64,000 bases of DNA, from NCBI RefSeq assembly GCF_946885955.1, contig NZ_CAMPHI010000018.1:30528-94527 (forward strand), written 5' to 3'. This DNA comes from an uncultured Pseudomonas sp. GTDB lineage: Bacteria; Pseudomonadota; Gammaproteobacteria; Pseudomonadales; Pseudomonadaceae. Below the pieces are notes generated by a model that saw only the letters and a program-made list of their open reading frames with translations, was not told the origin of the DNA and ran no database searches. The position numbers and the translations under genes were made by a program. Position 1 is the first letter of the stretch; each line of letters starts with the position of its first letter. Positions 45,832-57,039 of the stretch are shown here, piece after piece.

Positions 45832-46674
45832 ATGAGCAGCCTCTTACCCCTGCTGGCCTTCCACAGCTATCAGAGCCAGCGCCTGAGCCGCACGCCGATC
45901 CTCTCGCCGCTGCTGATAGTGGTGACCGAGGGCTGCAAACGGATTCGCCTGGGCGAGCGCGAACTTACCGCTCACACAGGTGACTGGCTGGTGCTGCCGG
46001 GGCAGCAGCGAATCGAAATGCTCAACCAGCCGGACCCGGGTAGCGGTCATTACCATGCCTGGGCCCTGGGTGAACTGGACGGCTGGCGGCAACGCCTGCA
46101 CGAATTGTTCGCGCCGCAGCTGGCACGCCTGACCCTGCCAGCCAGGGCCGATGTCTTTCAGCCGACGGAACAGGCCCGCGCGGCCTTCGCCAACGTGCTC
46201 GCCCTGCTTCCCAGCGCCGAGTTGGGCAGCCTGCAAGCCGCCCAGGCCGAACACGCCTGGCAGGGCTTGATGCTGAGCCTGGCCGCTGCCGGCCAGGGCG
46301 GCGCCCTGCTTGCGCAAAACCACCGACACACCGCAGAACGCGTACTGCGGCTGCTGCGCAATGACCTGAGCCAGGACTGGCAAGCCGAGGATATCGCCAC
46401 CCGGCTAGCCATGAGCGGGGCGACGCTGCGACGCAAACTGGCTGGCGAAAAACTGTCGTTCCGCCGCCTGCTGCAGGATGCGCGCATGGAGCGTGCGCTG
46501 AGCCTGATCAGCAGCAGTTCGCAGGCCCTGGGCGAAGTCGCGGCGGCCTGCGGTTATCAATCGCCCTCACGTTTTGCCGCGGCGTTTCAGCGTCAGTTCG
46601 GCTGTTCGCCCAGTGCGCTGCGGCAGATGAGCGGCGCAGGCGAGAGATTGCGCGAAACGGGCGCGCCGGCCTGA
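45832..46674 (+). CDS. AraC family transcriptional regulator
   Basis: 280 residues from the ATG at 45832, behind AAGGA; the GTG at 45814 is possible. The N-terminal cupin-like sensor domain is followed by two HTHs at the C-terminus: DIATRLAMSGATLRRKLAGE and LGEVAAACGYQSPSRFAAAFQRQFGCSPSALRQM, the AraC signature. Its partner genes are unclear; the next gene, a PEBP-family protein, is on the same strand 47 bp on, and may be its target. Ligand unknown. Confidence 0.9.
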   Translation: MSSLLPLLAFHSYQSQRLSRTPILSPLLIVVTEGCKRIRLGERELTAHTGDWLVLPGQQRIEMLNQPDPGSGHYHAWALGELDGWRQRLHELFAPQLARLTLPARADVFQPTEQARAAFANVLALLPSAELGSLQAAQAEHAWQGLMLSLAAAGQGGALLAQNHRHTAERVLRLLRNDLSQDWQAEDIATRLAMSGATLRRKLAGEKLSFRRLLQDARMERALSLISSSSQALGEVAAACGYQSPSRFAAAFQRQFGCSPSALRQMSGAGERLRETGAPA

Positions 46675-46721
46675 GGCAGCAGTCCGATAATCATGGCTCG
46701 ATCACTTCAAAGAGCCTCGTC

Positions 46722-47282
46722 ATGCGTCCCATTGCCTTAGCCCTGTGTTGCGCCAGCCTGCTCAGTTGCAACCTCAGCCAGGCGTTCGAACTCAGCAGCC
46801 CGGATATCAAGGACGGTCAGCCGCTGAGCAAGTCGCAAGAGTTTTCCGGTTTTGGCTGCGACGGCGACAACCGCGCCCCCGCCCTGAACTGGCGCGACGC
46901 CCCCACAGGTACCAAGAGTTTCGCCATCACCGTCTACGACCCGGATGCGCCAACCGGCAGCGGCTGGTGGCATTGGCTGCTATTCAACCTGCCCGCCGCC
47001 ACCACCGCGCTGCCGGCCGCCGCGGGCCAGGCCAACGGCGCGGAACTGCCCGCCGGCAGCGTGCAGAGCCTGACCGATTACGGCACGCCGGGTTTTGGTG
47101 GCGCCTGCCCGCCAGCGGGCGACAAGCCGCACCGCTACATCTTCACTGTGCATGCACTAAGTGTTGAGAAACTCGACCTGGATGCCAGCGCCATGCCGGC
47201 TCTGGTGGGGTATATGCTCAACGCCAACAGCCTCGGCACAGCCTCACTGACGGCGACCTATAGCCGCCCCGCGAGCAACTGA
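46722..47282 (+). CDS. secreted YbhB/YbcL (PEBP) family protein
   Basis: 186 residues. A signal peptide (LALCCASLLSCNLSQA) precedes FELSSPDIKDGQPLSKSQEFSGFGCDGDN and the PEBP signatures YDPDAPTGSGWWHWLLFNLP and GDKPHRYIFTVHAL. The family binds small anionic ligands; periplasmic bacterial members have no established role. It may be co-transcribed with the AraC gene upstream. Confidence 0.9.
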   Translation: MRPIALALCCASLLSCNLSQAFELSSPDIKDGQPLSKSQEFSGFGCDGDNRAPALNWRDAPTGTKSFAITVYDPDAPTGSGWWHWLLFNLPAATTALPAAAGQANGAELPAGSVQSLTDYGTPGFGGACPPAGDKPHRYIFTVHALSVEKLDLDASAMPALVGYMLNANSLGTASLTATYSRPASN

Positions 47283-47405
47283 ACCACGGCGCAGCAAAGC
47301 CGACCTGAGCAAAAGCCTGCGGCGGGTTTTCGCAACCGAGCACCGCAGGTCGAATAGCCAAGGCCGATGGGCTTTGCGCGTCGGCAGGTTCGACAAGGAC
47401 AGCGT

Positions 47406-48323
47406 TCAAGAACCCGACAAGGCCGGCGTATACCAATAGGCTCGCTTGTCGAAAGGCTGCCCTGGCGGCAGCAGGGGATTGGCGATGCGGAATACGCGCC
47501 GTTTGTTCAGGCCCAATTGCTTGATAACGGCGGCGTACTCCTCGGTAAACAGGCGATCGAGCGTACCGTTGGCCACTATCGCGCGCATGCCCGCCTCGAC
47601 ACGCTGCGCATGACGCCGACCCTCATCGTTGCGCGGGAACCAGAAATACACCGGCAGCGGGTAATAGAGCAGCAACTCGTTCTCGATGGCCATCTGCGGG
47701 TAGTCCTTGCGCCAGTGCTCCAGCTCCCCGGTGACCTCGGTGACGCCCCGGCCAAAGGCGTCGAAACGCCCGAGCATGAGCATGCGAAACAGCCCCTCGT
47801 AACTGCTGCCGGACACCACCTCCAGGCCAGCGGCCTTGTACACCGCCACATCGGACCATTCCCGCTGCTGACCAAAGCTGAACTGGCGCAGCTGGTCGAA
47901 CGACTGCACGCGGGAAAAGCGCGATTGCAGCTCGGCCGGAATCAGAAAGACCCGATAACCGAGCAACCCCTTGTCGACCGGAATCTTCACCGACAGCAGG
48001 GTTTCTTCCAAGGCAACGGTCGCGTCCAGCACGATGGTATTAAGGGCGCCGCTGGCTCGCTGCATTTCGACGACCTGAAGCTTCTCGCTCATCGGCGTAC
48101 CGGGCTCCAGCAGATAGTCGCCGTAGTCCGCCCGAGTGGCTTCGAGGGCCGCCCGCAAAACCCGCCAGTGGTAGTCGTAACGATGGTCGCTGGTGGTTTC
48201 CGGCGCGTTGTGGATAAAGTGCCACTGCGACGCAACCTCGTCGGCAGCCAACACCACGGCGGATTGCGCACTGACGGCAAGCGCGAGGAGCGCGCCCAGA
48301 CCGACCCCAAACCCCTTTCTCAT
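47406..48323 (-). CDS. periplasmic solute-binding-like protein, orphan
   Basis: 305 residues from the ATG at 48323 (MRKGFGVGLGALLALAVSAQSAVVLAAD, a clear signal peptide); the frame extends to 48365. The mature part is a type-II periplasmic binding fold (LLGYRVFLIPAEL, AFGRGVTEV, YYPLPVYFWFPRND). No transporter genes are near. Similar orphan proteins in Pseudomonas are thought to be sensors or uncharacterised binding proteins. Ligand unknown. It is divergent from ligB. Confidence 0.82.
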   Translation of the reverse strand: MRKGFGVGLGALLALAVSAQSAVVLAADEVASQWHFIHNAPETTSDHRYDYHWRVLRAALEATRADYGDYLLEPGTPMSEKLQVVEMQRASGALNTIVLDATVALEETLLSVKIPVDKGLLGYRVFLIPAELQSRFSRVQSFDQLRQFSFGQQREWSDVAVYKAAGLEVVSGSSYEGLFRMLMLGRFDAFGRGVTEVTGELEHWRKDYPQMAIENELLLYYPLPVYFWFPRNDEGRRHAQRVEAGMRAIVANGTLDRLFTEEYAAVIKQLGLNKRRVFRIANPLLPPGQPFDKRAYWYTPALSGS

Positions 48324-48371
48324 AACCTCAACTGCTCCAACCGAATGGCCGAACCGATCAATCAATGTTAG

Positions 48372-50087
<1,716 letters not shown>

Positions 50088-50088
50088 G

Positions 50089-50538
50089 CTAGAACGCGCG
50101 AAATTCTTCATGGCAGGCTTTACAGCTGTCTTCCACACGCTGCATCGGCGCCGCCAGCGGATCCCGCCGCAACGGCTTGGCACTGCTGGCGGCGACCAGG
50201 GCGGCGGTGCTCGCTTCCATTTCCCGGGCCAGTTGCTGGAAGCGCTCCTGGCGCAGCCAGACATCGTCCTTGGCGCGGGTCTCACCGCCCTCCTCCTGGA
50301 CCCGGGGGAAATGCTCCCAGGGTGTGCGGGTCAACCGATCGAGCTCGACGGCACCGCTGGCGAAACGCTCAGCGTCGAACGCAATGCGCCCACGCAGCAT
50401 GCCGCCAAGGTTTTCGCTGGTCTTGAGCATCTGCTTGAAAATGGCCTGGCGCTTGCCCTGCGGCGAATTGGGATCGACACCGCCGCACGCGACCAGGGTC
50501 AGGGCAAGTATCGGAAGCAGCAGATATCGACTTTTCAT
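50089..50538 (-). CDS. cytochrome c' (class II) lipoprotein
   Basis: 149 residues from the ATG at 50538; the frame to 50655 has poor composition. The signal peptide ends in a lipobox, LVACGG, so it is probably membrane-tethered in the periplasm. The four-helix part ends with VEDSCKACHEEFRAF, the C-terminal CxxCH of class II cytochromes. Its axial aromatic is not visible by eye. It could carry electrons or bind NO. It converges with ligB, leaving one base between stops. Confidence 0.85.
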   Translation of the reverse strand: MKSRYLLLPILALTLVACGGVDPNSPQGKRQAIFKQMLKTSENLGGMLRGRIAFDAERFASGAVELDRLTRTPWEHFPRVQEEGGETRAKDDVWLRQERFQQLAREMEASTAALVAASSAKPLRRDPLAAPMQRVEDSCKACHEEFRAF

Positions 50539-50833
50539 GACAACGATCGCGATTGGCTCAGAGGGGGCCGCAGTATCGCAGATGGACCCGGCATAACCGA
50601 ATCCCAATTGTCGCAGCCGCTGCGATGACCGAGGCGGTGAAGCGCTGCAACACACACAAGCGCTGATTTACTGTCGCCTTGGTCAGTTTCCAAAAGACCT
50701 TTTAAAGACTGTTTTTGCCTTATTAAGAATCCTTTTATTCCATATAAAAACTGAAAGTACGGTGCTACGCAGGATGGCCGCAAAAATCCAGCTGTTCTCG
50801 GCCATTCATGCAAAATCAGGCCGAATAAGTGAT
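50539..50833. other. AT-rich gap before the chemosensory operon
   Basis: Between the cytochrome c' start and the MCP promoter. About 50690-50760 is unusually AT-rich (AAAAGACCTTTTAAAGAC, TTATTAAGAATCC). No gene, tRNA or convincing sigma28 promoter was found. It may hold an upstream activator site for the operon. Confidence 0.4.
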
Positions 50834-50861
50834 TTGACAACGTCCTTACCCCACCTAGGGT
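50834..50861 (+). promoter_or_regulatory. possible sigma70-type promoter of the chemosensory operon
   Basis: TTGACA (50834-50839), a perfect -35, and TAGGGT (50856-50861) 16 bases on, a moderate -10. The start near 50868 would leave about 20 bases before the ATG at 50888, supporting that start for the MCP. No other promoter is evident until the gap before cheA. Confidence 0.4.
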
Positions 50862-50887
50862 TAAGTCGAACCTTGGATAAATCCAGA

Positions 50888-52093
50888 ATGACAGGGATTA
50901 GTTGCGAAATGCTCGGCAAACCCGCTTCCCCTCCTTCACTCTCGCTCTTGTCCGGTGTGCACTGCCTACCTTGGATTCTCAGTCTGTCGCTGCTCGGTGC
51001 GGGGCTGAGCGCCTGGCAGGCATTGCTCCCCGGGGCGCTGGCCAGCCTCGCCGGACTGGCCTATCTGGCCCATCGCCGGCGCCAGCATAGCGAGGTCGAC
51101 AGCAGCGCCGACGAACAAGCTGAAATCGCCGAATCAACATTGCGCAACGAACTCGAACCGCTGTGCCAGGGCATCGCCGGTCAGGCTCAGCAGATCAACC
51201 GGTATAGCCGCCAGATCGATGGTTTGCTGGTCAATGCGGTCGATGGTCTGACTCGCAGTTTCACCGGCCTCAATAGCTTGATCGAACGTCAACTGCATAT
51301 CGCCGGTTCGCTCACCGACCGCTACCGCACGGATCATCTCGACAAAGAGGTGGTGAATTTCCCGCAATTCGTCAGCACCACCCAGGAAACCCTGGGTATT
51401 TTCATCGAGGCCACCATCGAGACCAGCCGCACCTCGATGGAGCTGGTCGATAGCATCGACCGAATTACGGCAAAAATCGGCGAGATCGTGAAATCCACCG
51501 CCGACATGGACGCCATCGCCAAGCAGACCAATCTCCTGGCGCTCAACGCCGCCATCGAGGCCGCGCGCGCCGGCGAAGCGGGCCGCGGCTTCGCGGTGGT
51601 CGCCGACGAGGTGCGCGCGCTGTCCACCCGTTCCAGCGTGTTTTCCGAGGCGATCCGCAGCCATATCCATACGGTGCACAACGAACTGCAACAAGCCGAT
51701 GCCGCGATCAGCCAGCTGGCCGCGCGGGATATGAGCTTCGCCATGACGTCGAAGAAGAAGATCCAGACGATGCTCGACGAACTCGGGCAGATGAACGGCG
51801 CCACTGTGCACGCCGTCGAGGAGCTGGAGGAAATTTCGCGGACCTTCTCCAGCGACGTCTATGCGGCCATCACCTCGCTACAGTTCCAGGATCTCAGCAG
51901 CCAGCTGCTGCAGCAGATATGCAAGCACGCGGACATACTCGAGCGGGCATCCACCGGCCTCGAAGGCATCGCCGAGCTGAACCAGCAGACCCAACAAGAC
52001 CAGTTGAAGCAGCAACGCCGACAACTCCAGAGCCAGGTGCACAACCCCGTCAACCAAACCTCCATGCACGCCGGCGAAATCGATCTCTTCTAG
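50888..52093 (+). CDS. methyl-accepting chemotaxis protein, short, two-helix type (CttP/McpA-like)
   Basis: 401 residues from the ATG at 50888; an ATG at 50909 is equally possible and the frame opens at 50762. Two hydrophobic segments near residues 22-60 ([13 protein letters not shown] and [13 protein letters not shown]) have almost no loop between, so there is no periplasmic sensor. The signalling hairpin is clear: [40 protein letters not shown]. It has no HAMP and ends in EIDLF rather than a CheR-binding pentapeptide. It probably senses internally or partners the other MCP. The place at the head of a che2-type cluster is that of CttP in P. aeruginosa. Confidence 0.85.
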   Translation: MTGISCEMLGKPASPPSLSLLSGVHCLPWILSLSLLGAGLSAWQALLPGALASLAGLAYLAHRRRQHSEVDSSADEQAEIAESTLRNELEPLCQGIAGQAQQINRYSRQIDGLLVNAVDGLTRSFTGLNSLIERQLHIAGSLTDRYRTDHLDKEVVNFPQFVSTTQETLGIFIEATIETSRTSMELVDSIDRITAKIGEIVKSTADMDAIAKQTNLLALNAAIEAARAGEAGRGFAVVADEVRALSTRSSVFSEAIRSHIHTVHNELQQADAAISQLAARDMSFAMTSKKKIQTMLDELGQMNGATVHAVEELEEISRTFSSDVYAAITSLQFQDLSSQLLQQICKHADILERASTGLEGIAELNQQTQQDQLKQQRRQLQSQVHNPVNQTSMHAGEIDLF

Positions 52094-52110
52094 GAAAGGA
52101 AGCCATTGCC

Positions 52111-52401
52111 ATGAGTGAAACAGGCATCGCCGTCATTCGCCTCGCCGAGCGCTTCGATTTTCAGGCCTACCGGGCCTTTCGCGATGCCTACGAACAGGAG
52201 CTGGCCAAAACCGAGGTCCAGGTGCTGGTCATCGACCTGCAAGCGGTGCAGTACATCGACTCCGCCGCCCTCGGCATCCTCCTGCTGCTGCGCGACAAAG
52301 CCCAGGCCCTGAGCAAAAAAGTGGAGCTGCGCAGCCTTCACGGCACCGCCAAAGAGGTGTTCGAAGTGGCCAACTTCCACAAGCTGTTCAAGATCAGTTG
52401 A
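52111..52401 (+). CDS. STAS-domain anti-sigma-factor-antagonist-like protein
   Basis: 96 residues, with AGGAAAGGA before the ATG. FDFQAYRAFRDAYEQEL and VLVIDLQAVQYIDSAALGILLLLRDKA give a complete STAS domain; Ser51 (IDSAALG) is at the phosphorylation position of SpoIIAA/RsbV and HsbA. It would be switched by the kinase and phosphatase domains of the next gene. It lies 17 bp after the MCP and 6 bp before that gene. Partner (an anti-sigma factor, a diguanylate cyclase or CheA itself) is not encoded nearby. Confidence 0.93.
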   Translation: MSETGIAVIRLAERFDFQAYRAFRDAYEQELAKTEVQVLVIDLQAVQYIDSAALGILLLLRDKAQALSKKVELRSLHGTAKEVFEVANFHKLFKIS

Positions 52402-52407
52402 GCCGGC

Positions 52408-54165
52408 ATGCGCCCCCTCAATATTCTCAGCGTCGATGACGACCCCACGCTTGGCCTGCTGCTCGGCACTTTCATCCGTTCCCTGGGCCACGCATGCACG
52501 GTCGCCCGCGACGGCGAGCAGGCGCTGCAGGCCTACCAGCACACAACCTTCGACCTGGTGCTGATGGACCAGCTGATGCCCGGTATGGACGGCATCGCAG
52601 CGACCAGGAAGCTTCGTGAGCTGCAGCAAAGCCGGGGCTGGAAACCGATCATCATGCTCTCGGGGCAGAGCGAGACCGACGACCAGGTCGCCTCGCTCAA
52701 CGCCGGCTGCGACGACTTCATCGCCAAACCGGTCAACTTCGAGGTACTCGCGGCCAAGATCAATGCCTTCATGCGCATCGCCGCCCTACGCGATCAGGTC
52801 GCCGAACAGAACCAGCAGCTGTTGCAGTACCGGCATGCCGAAGCCGAAGAGCGGCGCATCAGTCGCTTCCTGATGAGCAGGCTGATCCGCAGCGACCTGC
52901 TCGACCACCCGCAAGTGCGCTATCTGCTGCAGCCGGCCAACGAGGTCTCCGGCGACCTGTTGCTGGCCTGCCCGTCGAGCAACGGCGACCTCTACGTGAT
53001 GCTCGCCGACGCCACCGGTCATGGCCTGCCCGCAGCCCTGACCCTTATTCCGCTGTCGCAGGCCTTCTACGCCATGGCCAACAAGGGCTTCGCCCTCGAC
53101 AGCATTGCCTGGGAACTGAACCTGCGCCACCGCGCCTACTCGCCGGTCGACCGCTTCGTTGCCGCCCTGCTGGTAGTGCTGAGCCCGCGGGAAAAGCGCC
53201 TCACGGTATGGAATGGCGGAATTCCCACCGCCCTGCTGCTTGATTCGCAAGGCTCGGTGGCCCGGCGCTTCCCTTCGCTGAACCTGCCACTGGGCATCGT
53301 CGACGGCGAGGCGTTCGAGAACAACTTCGAAACCGTCGCCATCGAACCCGGACAACGCCTGCTGCTGTATTCGGATGGCCTGATCGAAGCGGAAAACGCC
53401 GCGCGCCAACCATTCGGCAAGGCGCGCCTGGAGCAATGCCTGCGCGAGCATCCGCAAGGCGACCTGATCGGCAACCTGAAACGGGCCCTGGCGGCTCACA
53501 TGGGCGTCTGCCAACCGCACGACGACCTGTCTTGCCTGTTGCTCGACTGCAGTGCCGTCGAAGTAGCCGACTCGCCGCCACCTGGCGAAGATTCCCAGAT
53601 CGCAGAGAGCTGGCAATTGCAGCTGACCTTCGGCGTCCCGCAATTGCAGCGTCTGGATCTCGCGCCGGTCGTCGCCGCGCAATGCACCACCCTGGGCCTG
53701 GCCGCCGAAAAGCAGGGCGCCCTGGCGGTGATTCTCTACGAATTGCTGAGCAATGCCCTCGATCACGGCCTACTCGGGCTCAACTCGGCGATCAAGAACC
53801 GGCCGGACGGCTTCGAGCGCTACTTCGAAACTCGCCATGAGCGCCTAGCCGCCCTGAGCAAAGGCGAGATCCGGGTTCTGGTGCGGCAGCAGGGCGACGC
53901 GGCGGGCAACAGCCTGTTGATAGAGGTCAGCGACAGCGGCGAGGGGTTCGATGTCGGCGGGCTATGCCTCGATGCCTCCCGGAACCTCGCCCACCAGTAC
54001 CACGGCCGTGGCCTGATTCTGGTGCGCAACCTGTGCCAACACCTGGTGTTCCACCCACCGGGTAACAGCGTCAGGGCCGAACTGTACTGGGGCCAGGGCG
54101 CACCGAACACCCCAGGCATATCCACGCACGCCAGTTCCCTCAGGCACAACGGAGCGACCTCATGA
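52408..54165 (+). CDS. REC - PP2C phosphatase - HATPase kinase response regulator (HsbR/RsbU-like)
   Basis: 585 residues. Residues 1-125 are a receiver domain with Asp54 (VLMDQLMPGMDG) and Lys107 (FIAKPVN). Residues about 150-385 are a SpoIIE-type PP2C phosphatase, with metal Asp183 (EVSGDLL) and D201-ATGHGLPAA. Residues about 400-560 are an RsbW-like HATPase: N box ELLSNALDHG, G1 DSGEGFD, G2 HGRGL. It can thus both phosphorylate and dephosphorylate the neighbouring STAS protein, as HsbR does to HsbA in P. aeruginosa. The receiver suggests control by CheA or another kinase. It overlaps cheY by 4 bases. Confidence 0.93.
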   Translation: MRPLNILSVDDDPTLGLLLGTFIRSLGHACTVARDGEQALQAYQHTTFDLVLMDQLMPGMDGIAATRKLRELQQSRGWKPIIMLSGQSETDDQVASLNAGCDDFIAKPVNFEVLAAKINAFMRIAALRDQVAEQNQQLLQYRHAEAEERRISRFLMSRLIRSDLLDHPQVRYLLQPANEVSGDLLLACPSSNGDLYVMLADATGHGLPAALTLIPLSQAFYAMANKGFALDSIAWELNLRHRAYSPVDRFVAALLVVLSPREKRLTVWNGGIPTALLLDSQGSVARRFPSLNLPLGIVDGEAFENNFETVAIEPGQRLLLYSDGLIEAENAARQPFGKARLEQCLREHPQGDLIGNLKRALAAHMGVCQPHDDLSCLLLDCSAVEVADSPPPGEDSQIAESWQLQLTFGVPQLQRLDLAPVVAAQCTTLGLAAEKQGALAVILYELLSNALDHGLLGLNSAIKNRPDGFERYFETRHERLAALSKGEIRVLVRQQGDAAGNSLLIEVSDSGEGFDVGGLCLDASRNLAHQYHGRGLILVRNLCQHLVFHPPGNSVRAELYWGQGAPNTPGISTHASSLRHNGATS

Positions 54166-54527
54166 GCAAATCCATTCTGATAGTCGACGACTCCACCTCC
54201 ATCCGGCAGATGCTCGGCTTCACCCTGCGTGCGGCTGGCTATGAAGTCGACGAAGCCGTGGATGGCCGCGATGGCCTCGGCAAGGCCCAGCGCAAGGGTT
54301 ACCAGTTGATATTCACCGACCAGAACATGCCGAACATGGATGGCATCAGCCTGATCAAGAGCCTGCGCGGCCTGCCCAACTACCGCAGCACGCCGATTCT
54401 GATGCTCACCACCGAGTCCAGCGATGCGATGAAACAACAGGGCAAAGCCGCTGGCGCCACCGGCTGGCTGGTCAAGCCCTTCGACCCGCCGAAACTGCTC
54501 GAAGTGACCAAGAAAGTCCTGCCCTGA
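54162..54527 (+). CDS. cheY: chemotaxis response regulator CheY
   Basis: 121 residues, a single receiver. Asp9-Asp10 (VDD), phospho-acceptor Asp53 (FTDQNMPNMDG), Thr83/Thr84 (MLTTES) and Lys105 (VKPF) are all present. Small stand-alone receiver, phosphorylated by the cheA product. It overlaps the PP2C regulator and is separated from cheA by a 114-bp repeat relic. Whether it acts on the flagellum is not known; in che2-type systems it may not. Confidence 0.93.
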   Translation: MSKSILIVDDSTSIRQMLGFTLRAAGYEVDEAVDGRDGLGKAQRKGYQLIFTDQNMPNMDGISLIKSLRGLPNYRSTPILMLTTESSDAMKQQGKAAGATGWLVKPFDPPKLLEVTKKVLP

Positions 54528-54528
54528 C

Positions 54529-54616
54529 AGGCTGTTGAAAAACCCAGGCGAGGCAGCCGAGCCTGTTTTTAACGCCCCTCTCCATTATCAAAAGGGGCAA
54601 CGCAGGTAGTTTTCAC
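54529..54616. mobile_element. degenerate MITE-like element, copy 2
   Basis: It starts CAGGCTGTTGAAAAAC, then AGCCTGTTTTTAACGC, and ends CAGGTAGTTTTCACCC. These are words of the copies at 43125 and 61861, but the middle is shortened. The insertion splits cheY from cheA in the operon; cheA's ribosome site lies just beyond its right end. The origin by deletion of a longer element is inference. Confidence 0.6.
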
Positions 54617-54641
54617 CCAGGCACTGCACAGGCGCGCGCAG

Positions 54642-56543
54642 ATGAACGATGGCATGGAGCAATTTCTCCAGGTGTTTTTCGAGGAAGCCGAAGAGCATCT
54701 GGCCAACCTCGAACACCTCCTCCTGACCCTGGACACCCAGGCGCCCGACCCGGAGGCGTTGAACGGCATTTTCCGCGCGGCCCATTCGATCAAGGGCTCC
54801 AGCGGCATGTTCGGCTTCGACGATCTGACCGCGGTCACCCACGTTCTGGAAACCTTGCTGGACAAGTTGCGCAGCGGGCGCATGGCGCTGCAGGTGGAGA
54901 TGATCGACGTATTCCTCAATGCGCGCGACATCCTTGTGCAGCTGCTCGCCGCTCACCGCGAGCAGCGTGAAAATCCGGACATAGCCACCGCCGAAACGGT
55001 CGCACGCCTGCAACAGCTGATCGATCAAGCGCCCCCCAGCTCGCCGGCAGTTGCATCGACCGATGCCGAGGACACGGCATTCGGTTTTTTCGACGAGCCT
55101 GCTGCGCCAAGCACCGAGGACGATGCCTTCGGCTTTTTCGACACACTGCCTGTGCCCGCCGCGCCGGTCGACACCAGCGAAGCCTATGGCTTGTTCGAGC
55201 AACCGCTCGCCGAAACGCAAGCGGCCTACGGCCTGTTCGAGGATGCCGCCGGCGCACCAACCGCCGAAACCGTAGCACCCGGCGCGGTGCTGCAAGAACG
55301 GCGCGCCAGCGACCGGCGCACGGGGGATCGTCGGGGCGGCGCGGACAGCGAGTCCAGTTCGATCCGCGTCAGCGTGGAAAAAATCGACAGCTTGATCAAT
55401 CAGGTCGGCGAGCTGGTGATCACCCAGGCCATGCTCGCGCAACTCACCAGCGACCTCGATCCGAGCCTGTTCGAACAGATCCATCAGACCCTCGGCCAAC
55501 TCGAACACAATACCCGGGAGCTGCAGGAGTCGGTGATGTCGATTCGCATGCTGCCCATCAGCTTCATCTTCAACCGCTTTCCGCGGCTGGTGCGCGACAC
55601 CGCCGGCAAGCTCGGCAAGAAGGTCGAACTGCACCTGCAAGGGGAACACACCGAACTGGACAAGGGGGTCATCGAAAAGCTCACCGACCCGCTGACCCAT
55701 ATCATCCGCAACAGCGTCGACCACGGCATCGAATCGCCCGCAGAACGCCTGGCCGCCGGCAAACCCGAACATGGCACGGTGCGCCTCGCGGCCTATCACC
55801 AGGGCGGCCGCATCGTCGTCGAGATCAGCGATGACGGGCGCGGCCTGGCGCGCGCCAAGATCATCGCCAAGGCGCGCCAGCAGGGCCTTCCGGTCAACGA
55901 CGAGATGCCCGATGCCGAGGTCTGGCAACTGATCTTCATGCCCGGCTTTTCCACCGCCGAGACGGTCACCGACCTGTCCGGTCGCGGCGTCGGCATGGAC
56001 GTGGTGCGGCGCAATATCTCGGCGATCGGCGGGCGCATCGACATCGACTCGGTGGAAGGCGCGGGCACGCGCATCGCCATTCGCCTGCCGCTGACCCTGG
56101 CGATCCTCGACGGCATGATCGTCTCGGTGCAGCGCGTGCACTATGTGATTCCGCTGACTTACATCATCGAATCGCTGCAACCCCGGGCCGACGACATCCG
56201 CAGTCTGAGCGGCAATCGCGGCACGGTGATCCGCGTGCGGGGCGACTACCTGCCCCTGCTGGCCCTGCACGAACTGCTCGACAACGGCGGCGCAACGCCG
56301 GCACCCAGCGAGGCGATAGTGCTGATCCTCGAAGCCGAGGGGCAGAAATTCGCCTTGCTGGTCGACGACCTGGTCGGCCAGCAACAGGTGGTGATCAAGA
56401 GCCTGGAGCAGAACTTCCGCCGCATCGACGGCATCACCGGCGCCACCATCATGGGCGATGGCAGCGTCGCGCTGATTCTCGACATCGACACCCTGCCGCG
56501 CCTGGCCGGTAAAGGAGCACCGCGTTATGAACCTACCGAGTGA
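54642..56543 (+). CDS. cheA: chemotaxis histidine kinase CheA
   Basis: 633 residues; the ATG at 54654 is also possible. P1 carries His48 ([14 protein letters not shown]). Instead of a P2 domain the linker 140-230 is low-complexity and holds four similar short motifs: AFGFFD (146, 162) and AYGLFE (181, 195). P3 dimerisation starts near [21 protein letters not shown]4 has N box [14 protein letters not shown]1 SDDGRGLA, F box IFMPGFSTA and G2 [10 protein letters not shown]5 binds CheW. It overlaps cheW by 17 bases. It should phosphorylate CheY, CheB and perhaps the receiver-PP2C protein. Confidence 0.95.
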   Translation: MNDGMEQFLQVFFEEAEEHLANLEHLLLTLDTQAPDPEALNGIFRAAHSIKGSSGMFGFDDLTAVTHVLETLLDKLRSGRMALQVEMIDVFLNARDILVQLLAAHREQRENPDIATAETVARLQQLIDQAPPSSPAVASTDAEDTAFGFFDEPAAPSTEDDAFGFFDTLPVPAAPVDTSEAYGLFEQPLAETQAAYGLFEDAAGAPTAETVAPGAVLQERRASDRRTGDRRGGADSESSSIRVSVEKIDSLINQVGELVITQAMLAQLTSDLDPSLFEQIHQTLGQLEHNTRELQESVMSIRMLPISFIFNRFPRLVRDTAGKLGKKVELHLQGEHTELDKGVIEKLTDPLTHIIRNSVDHGIESPAERLAAGKPEHGTVRLAAYHQGGRIVVEISDDGRGLARAKIIAKARQQGLPVNDEMPDAEVWQLIFMPGFSTAETVTDLSGRGVGMDVVRRNISAIGGRIDIDSVEGAGTRIAIRLPLTLAILDGMIVSVQRVHYVIPLTYIIESLQPRADDIRSLSGNRGTVIRVRGDYLPLLALHELLDNGGATPAPSEAIVLILEAEGQKFALLVDDLVGQQQVVIKSLEQNFRRIDGITGATIMGDGSVALILDIDTLPRLAGKGAPRYEPTE

Positions 56544-57012
56544 CAACAGCGGCAGTCAGCCGACCCAGGAGTTCCTGACTTTCACCCTGGGCGCCGAGGA
56601 ATACGCCATCGACATCCTGCGGGTCCAGGAAATCCGCGGGTACGACCAGGTCACCGCGATCGCCAACAGCCCGGCCTTCATCAAGGGCGTGATCAACCTG
56701 CGCGGCGCCATCGTGCCGATCGTCGACCTGCGGATCAAATTCAACCTGGCCTCGGTGACCTACGACCCGTTCACCGTGGTGATCATCCTCAATGTGCGCG
56801 AGCGCATCGTCGGCGCGGTGGTCGACTCCGTGTCCGATGTGATCGCCCTGAGCGACGCGCAGATCAAACCACGCCCCGAGTTCGGCAGCAGTTTCGACAC
56901 CGAATACCTGCTGGGCCTGGCCACCGTCAGCGAACGCATGCTGATTCTGGTGGATATCGAAAAACTGATGACCAGCAGCGAAATGGCACTTGTCGAGGCA
57001 ACTACCGCCTGA
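56527..57012 (+). CDS. cheW: chemotaxis coupling protein CheW
   Basis: 161 residues. [51 protein letters not shown] is the classical CheW signature; [10 protein letters not shown] further on completes the two SH3-like lobes. It bridges MCPs and CheA. It overlaps cheA and is followed at 27 bp by the Aer2-like gene. Confidence 0.97.
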   Translation: MNLPSDNSGSQPTQEFLTFTLGAEEYAIDILRVQEIRGYDQVTAIANSPAFIKGVINLRGAIVPIVDLRIKFNLASVTYDPFTVVIILNVRERIVGAVVDSVSDVIALSDAQIKPRPEFGSSFDTEYLLGLATVSERMLILVDIEKLMTSSEMALVEATTA

Positions 57013-57039
57013 CCCGGGCGCCCCAGATAGCGAGGACAC

